Assembly: GCA_027625915.1 (NCBI GenBank)
Contig: JANTQA010000048.1
Span: 2,666,001-2,730,000, forward strand
Direction: 5' to 3'
DNA: 64,000 bases
From: Anaeramoeba flamelloides
Lineage: Eukaryota > Metamonada > Anaeramoebidae
Shown here: one piece after another, positions 55,103-64,000 of the stretch
Numbering within the stretch: position 1 is the stretch's first letter
Layout: each line of letters opens with the position of its first letter
Translations under genes and position numbers: made by a program
The notes under the pieces: model-generated
The model's database searches: none
Seen by the model: the letters and a program-made list of their open reading frames with translations, nothing else
Told to the model about the DNA's origin: nothing

Positions 55103-55365
55103 TACTGTTATTTTCCTTTAAATAAATGAAAAAATTTTCTTTCAGGTCCCAAAATGAATATTAATTATTAACTGTTACAATCAAATTAATAGAGTGAAAA
55201 TTTTATCTTAGATTTCACTCAGGTACGCTAATTTATTGTCTAAAACTATCATTTCGAAAAGGTATTGGAAAGATCTTTGGATTTTCTTCTGTTTTATAAA
55301 ACCAAGAAATATATTTTGGAATGTGAACAAAAAAATTTCATTTTTTTAATTGGAAAATAATAGTA
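55103..55365. mobile_element. ~260-bp MITE (family F3), copy 1
   Basis: Left end TACTGTTATTTTCCTTTAAA, then AATGAAAAAATTTTC; right end GGAATGTGAACAAAAAAATT, then ATTGGAAAATAATAGTA, i.e. the complement. The middle (TGAATATTAATTATTAACTG, ACTAT CATTTC..) is shared with the copy at 62833. Confidence 0.8.
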
Positions 55366-56604
55366 AATGAGAATAATTTACACTTCAGTAAAAATTCCCT
55401 TTTTAAACAAAGCCACAAATTACAACCCACTCCTTGGAAAACTCTCTTTATAGGTAAGAATAAAGATAAAGGAAAATGAAAATAAAATTTTTACCAGTTT
55501 ATTTTACATAGAAAGATTTTTCCAAGATAGAGGAACTTTAAATTATTTAGTAATGCATATCAGGTTTACAATTATGACTTTTTAAAAAATTATTTTCACT
55601 TAAGGGAATCATAATCCTTATTTATTTTTATTCACATGTGTAATCGATTAATTATTATTTACAAGAATACAATTAAATACGAAAAAACTATTTTGTCAAC
55701 TTTAGACAAATGAATAATCATTTTTAAAAGAGTTTATTTTCACCAATTAATTTTCAGTAATAAGATCTAATTCTTTTTTTTATTTTTGATTTTTGGGATT
55801 AAAAAAAAAAAAAAAAATTACCTAAGAATCTCATTTTGAAGAAATCCTACTTCAAGTAAAAATTGAGAGCTTATATAAAAAAATAACCTTGAAACATAAT
55901 TCAAAATTTTCAAAATACGAGAAAAATAAATCAAATATTGAATCCATGAAGAATCAGAAAAAATTGACAATTTCTTTTATTGACAAATATTTATGAAATT
56001 TATAGAATTGAAAAGATTATACAATATTCTTTTTGACTATTAAGTATATAAAAAGCGAACTACAATTATTTAAATAATTTTTAATATAATATTTATTAAT
56101 TTTTTAAAATAAGGATTATTAATTTGTATTCTTTTTCTTTATTTGAAAAATTTATAATAATTGAGAACTAATGATAAAGGTTATTAATTCTTTCAATCTT
56201 GGAGTTATTACTAACTCGATAGAATAATTAAGATTTGGTTATAAATCCTTGTTTACAATTAACCAAATTTTAAAAAAATATTTCTTAAAGCACTAAGTTG
56301 CATTAACAGGTTTTTAAAGGGTATTTGGAGAGAATTATTAATTTAATAATTTGTTGCTTTTCACATATTTTTGTGTTCAATAAAAATAAAAAAAATGAAT
56401 CAAAATCAACTTTGAAAAAATTGATTATACATTTTTCAAGTTTTAAAGAATTATTGTATTGTTTGAAAATTAAGTAGGTTTTTTATACTGGACTATTCCA
56501 AGACTAAATAATTTTCTTTTTAAAATTTATTTTTTTTTACACTTCTTTCACCGATCAATTAGATTTATTTCTTTTCTCAAGAAAATATTTCTATTTATTT
56601 TGTT

Positions 56605-57220
56605 ATAAACATAAAATTCAAAATTTTTAAAAAAGTTGAAACAGCACAAAAAACCACAAAAATATAATTTCATTCAAATAGAATATAATTTTGAATTTTG
56701 TACAATATGAACCTTTTTTTTTAATCTTTTATTTTTTTTTTTTACAGTAAGTTCCACTTTTAAGGCATAAACTTTCAACGAAATTTAAGGCACAATAAAA
56801 ATCTCAAATTAGGGCACAAAATTTGGAATTTTTTTTTTACAATTTATTTTTACTAGAATTTGAATTTTGTGCTTTAATTTGAGATTTTTATTGTGCCTTA
56901 AAGTTCGTTGAAAGTTTGTGCCTTAAAAGTGAAACTGACTGTAAATTAATTCTGTTAAATTATTTACTTATTATATTTCAACAATTTTTTTTCAATAAAT
57001 TGTTATTAATTTAAAGTCAAGTTATTCAAAAAAGAATAAATCAAATTTAATTAATGGATAAATTGTAACCTTTTGATTTAAAAATAATTAATAATACTAT
57101 TTAAACAAATTTACCTATACATTTATTGTCCAACCCTTCTCCATTATTTTTCATGTTTTTGATTTATCATTAATGATAATTATTTATTATTTCTTTTGCT
57201 ATTATTTTAATTTATAAACA
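56605..57220 (+). repeat. Dispersed repeat R1, copy 5, interrupted by a MITE
   Basis: TAAAATTCAAAATTTT, TTTCATTCAAATAGAATATA and a TTTTGATTTATCATTAATGATAATTATTTATT-like end (CCTTCTCCATTATTT in between) match 33660-34110. An F1 MITE (56743-56943) is inserted in the middle, so R1 was here first. Confidence 0.5.
56743..56943. mobile_element. 201-bp foldback MITE (F1), copy 5, nested in R1
   Basis: TACAGTAAGTTCCACTTTTA at the left and GTGAAACTGACTGTA at the right. The arms pair almost throughout. The closest relative by eye is the copy at 6913, with which it shares a TACTAGAATTTGAATTTTGT middle. Confidence 0.9.
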
Positions 57221-58974
57221 ATTTTTAAAATTTGAATTAATGCATTGTTTTAATATGATATTTCTTTTAGAATTTATACCATAAATTTTTTTTTAAAAAA
57301 ATTGAATTTTTATTTGTTAAAAATCTTGAATTAGAGTTTACTTTGGAATATATTGGATATTGAAATTTTCTAAAATGTGAAAAATAGATCAAAATTTTAA
57401 AAGCAATAATTCATTACAAAAAATTGGTTTGAAATAGAGTTTGATTCTGCAGTAATCATATTTGAACTTCATTTTTCAATTTGAAGAACTGGTGATTTTT
57501 TTTTGTATATACTATTAAATTTAATAGAAGGGTTTTTGATTTTAAAAGTCATTTAATCTTACAAATATTTACTTTTACTTTATTTTATGAATCAATGCAT
57601 GTGGTCTTAGAAAAGTGTCAGTGTTTTTATTTTTTTAAATTAATGTTATTTTTAGAAATTTTCAAAAAATAATTATAATTTTCAGTTTTTTAAATCTGAT
57701 CAAGTATGGAGTAAATATTGTTTTTAAACAAGGGTTGGCTTCTAAATTATAATTCAAATATTTGTTTTAACTTGCAAAATTTAAATATTACACTATTTAA
57801 AATGATATTTTAAAATTTCAAGTGATATATTTTCATTCCCTTTTTATTTTTTTTATTTTTGATTAACCCCACTTTTATATTAAAAAACCGAATAGAAGAA
57901 TAGTTAAACATCATTTTTAAATGAAAAAAATAATCAAAATAAAAAGAAAAATCAATTAATACAAGAAAAAATAACCGAATAAAGAGAATATGTAGTATTA
58001 AATACCATATTTTTTTTTAAATATCATCCTTTGGTTATATTTTTCCTCGAGACTGGACAATTTCTGTCAAAGTAAAACTAAAAATATTAAAAATTTACCT
58101 CCAAAGTTCAATAATCAACATTAAATTATACTCAAAAAACACTACTTTTATTTAATTTTGCTAAGAATTCTATTTTTTTTTTATTAAAAAATTGAAAAAT
58201 ATTTTAGTACTTGAAATTATAATTTTCTTTTGTAAATTGGATTGTAAGAATAGTAAAAAATTATTAAAAAATTGACTATTGTTAATATCTTCTAAACCAC
58301 TCTAATAATTTTGATAATAAGTTATATTTACAATATTTATGTTGGTATAATTAAGCAAAATAAAAAGGGTTATTCTTTGAAGTTACATGGTTTCTTCTAT
58401 TAATTGATTTGATCTTTCTTTTTCAATAATGTTCTCAAATTAAAAATCTATTTGAACTTTTTTCCCTAAACATTTTTTTTCACAAACCCAACTAATTTTT
58501 TTTTTAAATTTTATTAAAAAAGAAAGATAAAACCAAGAAATAGAAGAAATAATTTAACACTAAAAAATAGTCCATTAGATCATTTTCAACCAGGTTGATT
58601 AAATCAATTTATATTTCACATCGAGTACAATGCTGATAAATTTTTTAGTTGAAAAAAATATTCAATTTTTTCAACAATATTTTATTATTCTTATTATCCA
58701 ATTGTTAAAAGAAATTTTTTTTATTTCCAGTACTAAAACATTTTACAATTTTTTTAAAAAATAATAAAGTTCTTAGCAAAATAAAATATATGTGTTATTT
58801 TTTCTGTTTAATTTAAGGTTGATTATTGGACTACTGAGGTAAAATTTTTATATTGTTTGTTTTATTTTATGAGTAATAGTCTTGCCAGAAGATCACCTTT
58901 ACTGAAAGATAATATTATAGAAATTTTCGTGTATTTAATACGCTATTTTATTTTTTAATCCTTATTTTTTTCTC

Positions 58975-59045
58975 TGTTATTAATTGAAATTACTTTGAGT
59001 ATTAGTAATGTTCACAATTAAAAATCATGATGAACTTATTTTCGC
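58975..59045. repeat. Decayed half-copy of foldback family F5
   Basis: ATTACTTTGAGTATTAGTAATGTT, then CACAATTAAAAATCATGATG, matches the right arm of the 63470-63907 element (ATTACTTTGAATTTTCAGTA, CCCAATTAAAAACCGTG). The second arm was not found. Confidence 0.5.
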
Positions 59046-59379
59046 CCGTTTTTGGGGTTTTCACAACTGGCAAAGCAAATGTTAAATTTATTTCCTAAGA
59101 AGACTATGATGAAAAAAAAATACTGTATTCAAAACAATAAAACCCATTTTTCAATAATAAAGCTACTTGTTTTTCTTCTTCTGGTTATAATGTCAAATAT
59201 ATTAAACTGCCTAATATTATATCCGATTTCAAATGACTTTTGAGGTAAATATTTGATTTTTTTGAAGTAGATTATAAATTTAGAATTAATTAATTTTTTT
59301 TTTTTTCAAATTTTTCAATTTTTTATCTGAATTTGAATTTTTTTTTCAAAATTTTATTCAAAAAATAACAATTATTTCT

Positions 59380-60840
59380 GTTTTTTGTTGTGAAAAATTG
59401 ATTTTTAGTAGTAATTTCTTTGACCACATCAGAAGAAAAAATCCAAAACTTAAATTAAAAAAAGTATTTTGAGTCATTCTCATTAGATTTGATTAAAGAA
59501 CAACTTTGCCTGAAGATAAAATGTATATCAAAAAAATAATAATAATACTGGAATTAAAAAGAGGGCAAGGCAAAGTTATTATCTAATTAAGGCTTCCAAT
59601 CCATAAAATTTGAAAAAAGATTATCTTTTTACACATAAGTAAGTTGTTAATTAGGTTCTTAACTGATCAATGTTGGACTTGGTATGGGATTTAATATTAG
59701 TTTAAAAAAACTGTTTTTTGACAATTAATTTTTATTACTGAGTGCAAGAAGAATAAATAAGTAGGTAGTTTATAAATAAAATTTGTTTATTGGGTAATCA
59801 ATAAAAATATTTATTTATTTGCTACCAAATTAACTATATGAAAATTTTTTTTTTTTAAAAACTCCAAATAAAACAAAATATTAATAAAATTTTAATGTTA
59901 AACCAAAAAACACATTTATTATAACTTTGCTATAAATCTATGAGGGGAAAATAATTATTTTTCAAAATTGGTCAAATTTTCATTTTTTAAAAAGAGTCAA
60001 TTCTATTGAAATATATTGATTTTAGATATTTTAAATCACTTTTTTCAAGGGCTGTCAAGGGATTTTAAGGGCTGGTTAAAGTATGTTAGGGTAGGTTTGA
60101 GTGACTTAGGTGGTATATTAGAGAGTGTGTACTAGGATTTTAAATACAAAAATAACAAAGAGACCAATTATACTTTTGTAACTCGTATTATGCTATGAAA
60201 ATTTTTCCACTTAACTTTGGGTGTTAGAATTGTGAATTGGCTTTATTTTTTGGAAATATTTAGTATTAATATTTACACCATTTTGAATTTTCTATAATTT
60301 GAGTAATAAAATACTACCAATCACAAAATAATCTTTTTGATTTTTCCTCCCACAGAGCTTAAAAACAATTAAAAACTTTCATACGGATTAAAATAATCAA
60401 GAAACTCTTCAAAAAGACGATGGAATTAAATTCGATCAAATTTGAAATATAATAGTCTACCTATCTATTGGTCTTCTACTCACCAATTTGGATTTAGGGT
60501 AAAAAAATTGCAATCACTTTTTAACCAAGATTTTTTAACCTCTATTAGAACCCATACCAAGTCCAAGATCGATCAGTTAAGAACCTAATTAACAACTTAC
60601 TTATGTGTAAAAAGATAATCTTTTTTCAAATTTTATGGATTGGAAGCCTTAATTAGATAATAACTTTACCTTGCCCTCTTTTCAATTCTATTCTTATTAT
60701 TATTTTTTTTAATATTCTTTTTATCTTCAGGCAAAGTTATTCTTTAATTAAAACGAATGAAAATAACACAAAATACTCGTTTTTGATTCAACTTTTCTAC
60801 CACGCATTATAGAAGATGACTAAAGTGTTTCTTCGAAAAA
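59380..60840. mobile_element. ~1.4 kb foldback element (F7), imperfect long arms
   Basis: The best-matching parts of the arms are 59495-59690 and 60545-60755: AACTTTGCCTGAAGATAAA, GAGGGCAAGGCAAAGTTATT, TTAAGGCTTCCAATCCATAA, GTTAAGAACCTAATTAACAA and their complements in reverse order. Weaker pairing continues outward to about 59380 and 60840. The unpaired centre (about 59700-60540) includes a GC-richer patch (TTAGGGTAGGTTTGAGTGAC). No transposase was recognised, and exact ends and target duplication are unclear. Confidence 0.7.
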
Positions 60841-61739
60841 TCAATTTTTATCAAAAAAATGCAAAAAATTGATAAATTATTTTCGGGTTTTTCAGTGTAT
60901 AAAAACTAATTTGGAAAAATTCCCATCTTGGAAGAGAAACATCGTACATCATCAAAAAATATTATTAAAAGTAAACTTTAACACCAAAAAGTCTCTTATT
61001 GAAACAATCCAAAATCTCTTCAAATCCTATTAATATTAAAGGGAAAAAAAAATGGAATAAATTTTTTTTTAGAAAAAGAAAATTTTCGTTTTTTTACAAA
61101 TTTTTACGAACGAATATATAGTTTATAGCTCTTGTTATCAACTTGAACAAAAAATAAAAGACAACTCATTTTATTTTTTCTTTTCTTCAAGAAAATTAGA
61201 AAAATATAAAGTTTAACAGAAAAAAATTTCAAATTTATGATCAATCAAAGAGGATTGAATTCCCAAAATATAATATTTTAATACCCAGCGATTACGAGCC
61301 ATCAAAAAATGAAAAGATCAAGCTGATAATTACCTTAATTTCTCAAATAATATTAGGAAATCTCTGCTAACTATTATATCTTGAAATTTGTCAGCAAATA
61401 AATCAACATTAAAATTTCACAGAAAGTTATTTTGTGAATAACTTGAAGAAAATCTGATAATTAATGGATCCTAAAAGAATGTTATTGTATAAATTGACAA
61501 GAAAATATTCTTGTAAAAAATTTTGTTCCAAATTTACAATAAATAAAAAAACCATGACTTTTGGAAGGATTTCGCTCTTTTAAAGCACTACATGGGGTTT
61601 GAAATTAACTAAAAGCTTGAAAAGTTTCAAAGCTTTATCAAAGCCATTAGATTGTTTACTTACGTTACTGAATTCCAAAAGTTCATTTTTTCAATTTTTC
61701 AATAGATACGTTCACAAGCAAACAAACCTTCTCGAATAA

Positions 61740-62309
61740 ATGGGCGACAATAATTCATTATTCTTAATCGCACGTGATGGTAATTGTGAGGCACTTGAAG
61801 ATCTGTTAAAAAAAGGGATTGATCCAAACACCACAAGGTATGACGATTGGACAGCACTCCACCTTGCAACATTGAATGACAATTTGTCGTGTGTTGATCT
61901 CTTATTAAAATACCAGGCAAACCCTTTGCTAAAAGAAAACAAAAAAAGAACTTCAATCCACATCTCTCTTCATTCTTCCAATCGTTGTATCAAATATCTT
62001 TTGGTATGAATTTAATTTTTTTTATTCACCTTTTTGAAAATTTCTGTCTTTGTGAATAAAGACACCCCTAATCGAAAGGTTGATCAACCCCAGTCAAAGA
62101 CTTTCAAACAACAACAAATTTTTTTACAATGGGAATTTCGTAGCTTGTTTGTAAGGCGATCCTTTTTATACACGAAACATGATCAAACGAACGATCTGCT
62201 TTTAAGAGACCACCAACCAGAAAAAAAATTTCTTCAAGTAAATCCAATAGAAAAAATTCAAAACAAATTTACGAGCATTTTGAAATTCAAAAAGGAAGTA
62301 AAAATTTGA
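61740..62309 (+). CDS. Ankyrin-repeat protein (3 exons proposed)
   Basis: Exon 1 (61740-62003) starts at an ATG and encodes at least two ankyrin repeats: NNSLFLIARDGNCEALEDLL, then DWTALHLATLNDNLSCVDLL and TSIHISLHSSNRCIKYLL. The TALHLA and hydrophobic L..LL spacing is the family signature. Ankyrin repeats are protein-binding scaffolds, so the cellular role cannot be told. Proposed introns are 62004-62061 (GTATGA..AAAG, 58 nt) and 62151-62206 (GTAAGG..TTTAAG, 56 nt), giving exons 62062-62150 and 62207-62309. The sum is 456 nt, a 151-residue protein ending TGA. The middle exon could also be read in the frame that stays open from 62034 to 62309, which would need a different splice choice. Exon 1 is firm; the remainder is tentative, and the gene may be truncated. 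Confidence 0.65.
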
Positions 62310-63103
62310 TTACTAAATTGCCTGAATTTTCTTTGAAAATGCTTTTTTTAAAAACAAATTGTTGTTTTTAAAAAGTTGGATCAATTTTTTCACTCTTGGG
62401 AAAGTATCGCTGTTAATACAAAAAACACAAATTTGTATCAAAAAAAATGAAAATTACCCAATCTCATAAAAATTTTCAATTCAAAAAAAATGGTCAAATT
62501 TCTTTGAATTGTAAGACGTTACACAACAAGGAAAAAATAAATTCTGAAAATTAAAGTTAGCCAAAACTATACATTAGATTTCAGTTATACCTCTTTTATA
62601 AATTCTTTTTTCAAAGTTATGATAATTTTATGTAATTAAGAAAAGACAGCTATTAAACCCATTAAGATTCTAATACTCCCCTTTTCCGAAATTCCTGACT
62701 TTTGAAAAAAACACCGAGTTTAGGGGTATTTTTTTAATTGAAATAAGTTACAATGAATGAACCTTTGATTGAACATTAAGGAAGAAAAAAGAATAAATGT
62801 TAAAACAATTTGTAGAAAAAAAACAGGGAATATCCTGTTATTTTCCAATTAATAAATGAAAATTTTTATTTCAATTTCCAAAATGAATATTAATTATTAC
62901 TGCTACAATCAAATTAGTAGAGTAAAAAATTTGTCTCAGAGTTAACTAAGGAAGTTTAATTTATTGTATAAAATTATCATTTCTAAAAGATGTTGTAAAG
63001 ATCTTAGGATTTTCTTAAACTATAAAACTAGAAAAATATTTTGGAATGTGAACTAAAAATTTTCATTTTTTAATTTGAAAATAATAGTATACATCTTAAT
63101 TAT
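62310..63103. other. Spacer downstream of ankyrin gene
   Basis: About 0.8 kb holding an F3 MITE (62833-63089). The rest is A/T-rich with no readable gene. Confidence 0.5.
62833..63089. mobile_element. ~260-bp MITE (F3), copy 2
   Basis: Left TCCTGTTATTTTCCAATTAA, right GGAATGTGAACTAAAAATTT..GAAAATAATAGTA. Co-linear with 55103-55365 throughout, with scattered differences. Confidence 0.78.
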
Positions 63104-63439
63104 AAAAAAGCACTATTTTTGTTATGGGAATGCCCGGCCAATAATGAAGCGAGATTAGAGTGGTTAAAAGACTTAGTCGGACTAGAATACCTCAAATTCC
63201 CGAAAACTCAAAATAAGAAAACACTAGAAAACAATGAAAAAATAAAGAAGAAAATAATAAAAATAATAAACCAAAAAACAAAAGAGAAAAACACTTATGC
63301 TCTACTAGCTAACATTAATTACAAATACATATACAAACCGACGACTAAGTTCTTAAATAACTGCTTCCATACAAGGGCAATAGGTCATGATTCAATCACG
63401 GCCATAAAAAATTAAAAAAAAAAAAAAAGCACTATTTTT
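63104..63439 (+). mobile_element. 5'-truncated LINE (non-LTR retrotransposon) with 17-bp target duplication
   Basis: The sequence AAAAAAGCACTATTTTT occurs directly before (63104-63120) and directly after (63423-63439) an insert of about 300 bp that ends in poly-A. The insert reads LLWECPANNEARLEWLKDLV at its start. This is the ...WECP....R..W pattern found after the reverse transcriptase at the C-terminus of many LINE ORF2 proteins. The frame is then open to a stop just before the A-tract. It is richer in G/C than the flanks. Truncation at the 5' end, a poly-A tail and a long target duplication are the hallmarks of target-primed reverse transcription. Identical duplications and an undamaged frame indicate a recent insertion. 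Confidence 0.82.
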
Positions 63440-63469
63440 TTCTGATTAATATTTTTTCGAAATCTAGCT

Positions 63470-63907
63470 TACTGTTGTGGAAAAAAAGTGAAACTGGAAA
63501 AAAAGTGAAACACGATTTTTAATTGGGAACATTACTGAAAATCAAAAGTAAAATCAATAAAAAGAAGAAACCAATTAACTTCAAATAATAACCCATTATA
63601 TTATTTTCTATCAACCCAACAAATACAATTTAAATCTGCTTGATTTATCCAAATTCAAGTTGTGGTTTTGGAGATCTAAAAAATAGACAATTTTTTGAAC
63701 AAATTTTTAATAATTGATCAATCAAAGAAAAACCCATACTAAAAGGTAGGATTTAAAAAACTGTTATTGTGATGAATACTTCATTTTGTTTTTATTTATT
63801 TATTTATTCTTTTTTTCATTGATATTACTTTGAATTTTCAGTAATGTTCCCAATTAAAAACCGTGTTTCACTTTTTTTCCAGTTTCACTTTTTTTCCACA
63901 ACGGTTA
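63470..63907. mobile_element. 438-bp foldback element (family F5)
   Basis: Left arm CTGTTGTGGAAAAAAAGTGA, AACTGGAAAAAAAGTGAAAC, then TTTTTAATTGGGAACATTAC; the right arm is the near-exact complement ending CCACAACGGTTA. Arms of about 100 bp differ at only a few positions; the ~230-bp middle is unpaired. TA at both ends. A tandem GAAAAAAAGTGAAACTG repeat sits in each arm. Confidence 0.85.
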
Positions 63908-64000
63908 TAACTAAAATCAAATTAACAACTAGAATAAAAAATTTTTAGAATCAAAACAATCTCAACTTTTGAATATCGAAAATATTTTTTGAAATTACTG

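Larger units (their letters stand above)
52322..61739. other. 9.4 kb spacer between BTB and ankyrin genes
   Basis: It holds an R5 block (52920-53110), a very regular foldback element (54034-54996), an F3 MITE (55103), an R1 copy (56605) split by an F1 MITE (56743), a decayed half of an F5 element (about 58975-59045) and a long foldback element (about 59380-60840). A GC-richer patch at 53280-53660 might be a gene relic but is unreadable. ORFs at 52626, 53906, 54751 and 59052 are chance or lie in repeats. Confidence 0.55.

Noticed and set aside
61699-61963. Minus-strand ORFs opposite the ankyrin exon
   Set aside because: They are frame shadows; the plus strand has the TALHLA ankyrin pattern.
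1-64000. Functional tRNA, 5S or other RNA genes
   Set aside because: Both strands were scanned by eye for the GGTTCGAATCC-type T-arm; only the decayed SINE-like copies came close.

Overview
The window is nuclear DNA from a very AT-rich, intron-bearing protist. The coding regions are short islands of less AT-rich sequence. They use the standard code with GT-AG introns, the shortest being 56-78 nt, and they sit in a large excess of repeat-rich spacer. The protein set is eukaryotic housekeeping: a CstF-64-like 3'-end-processing factor, a BSD-domain protein, SKP1, ribosomal protein eL22 and importin alpha. There are also one tandem-BTB protein and one ankyrin protein. The K/N/E-rich linkers and the BTB and ankyrin genes would fit an amoeboid or flagellate protist such as Anaeramoeba, but that placement is inference from style and not a phylogenetic result.

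Layout. 1-140: 3' end of the CstF-64-like gene (+). 2551-6352: three-exon BSD-domain gene (+), whose 2.6 kb second intron holds a 135-codon ORF, a palindrome cluster and a 0.9 kb repeat. 6.4-11 kb: spacer with two copies of a 201-bp foldback MITE and a weak polymerase fossil. 11065-11247 (-): last exon of SKP1, with no 5' exons found. 11.3-17.9 kb: spacer with a TTAA-flanked transposon and other repeats. 17957-18966 (-): eL22. 20457-32806 (-): importin alpha in seven exons, including a 25-nt microexon and a 6.5 kb intron full of repeats. 32.8-38.9 kb: spacer. 38896-39429 (-): unrecognised 177-residue protein. 39.4-51.5 kb: spacer rich in MITEs. 51521-52321 (-): tandem-BTB protein. 52.3-61.7 kb: spacer with two large foldback elements. 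61740-62309 (+): ankyrin protein. 62.3-64 kb: a MITE, a 5'-truncated LINE with a 17-bp target duplication, and a foldback transposon.

The genes do not form a pathway or an operon; they are ordinary cell-biology genes scattered among mobile DNA. The striking content is the mobile fraction. At least ten families of inverted-repeat elements are present, and many are almost wholly self-complementary. There is also a recurring modular association of a tRNA-like SINE head, arrays of short palindromes and a degenerate unrecognised ORF. This association occurs in whole or in part at 3.4-4.3, 14.7-15.6, 21.7-22.4 and 27.6-29.6 kb, and is the best candidate here for something undescribed.

Limits: exon joins come from reading frame, splice-site dinucleotides and remembered family consensus. 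No alignment or search was run. Repeat boundaries are by eye.
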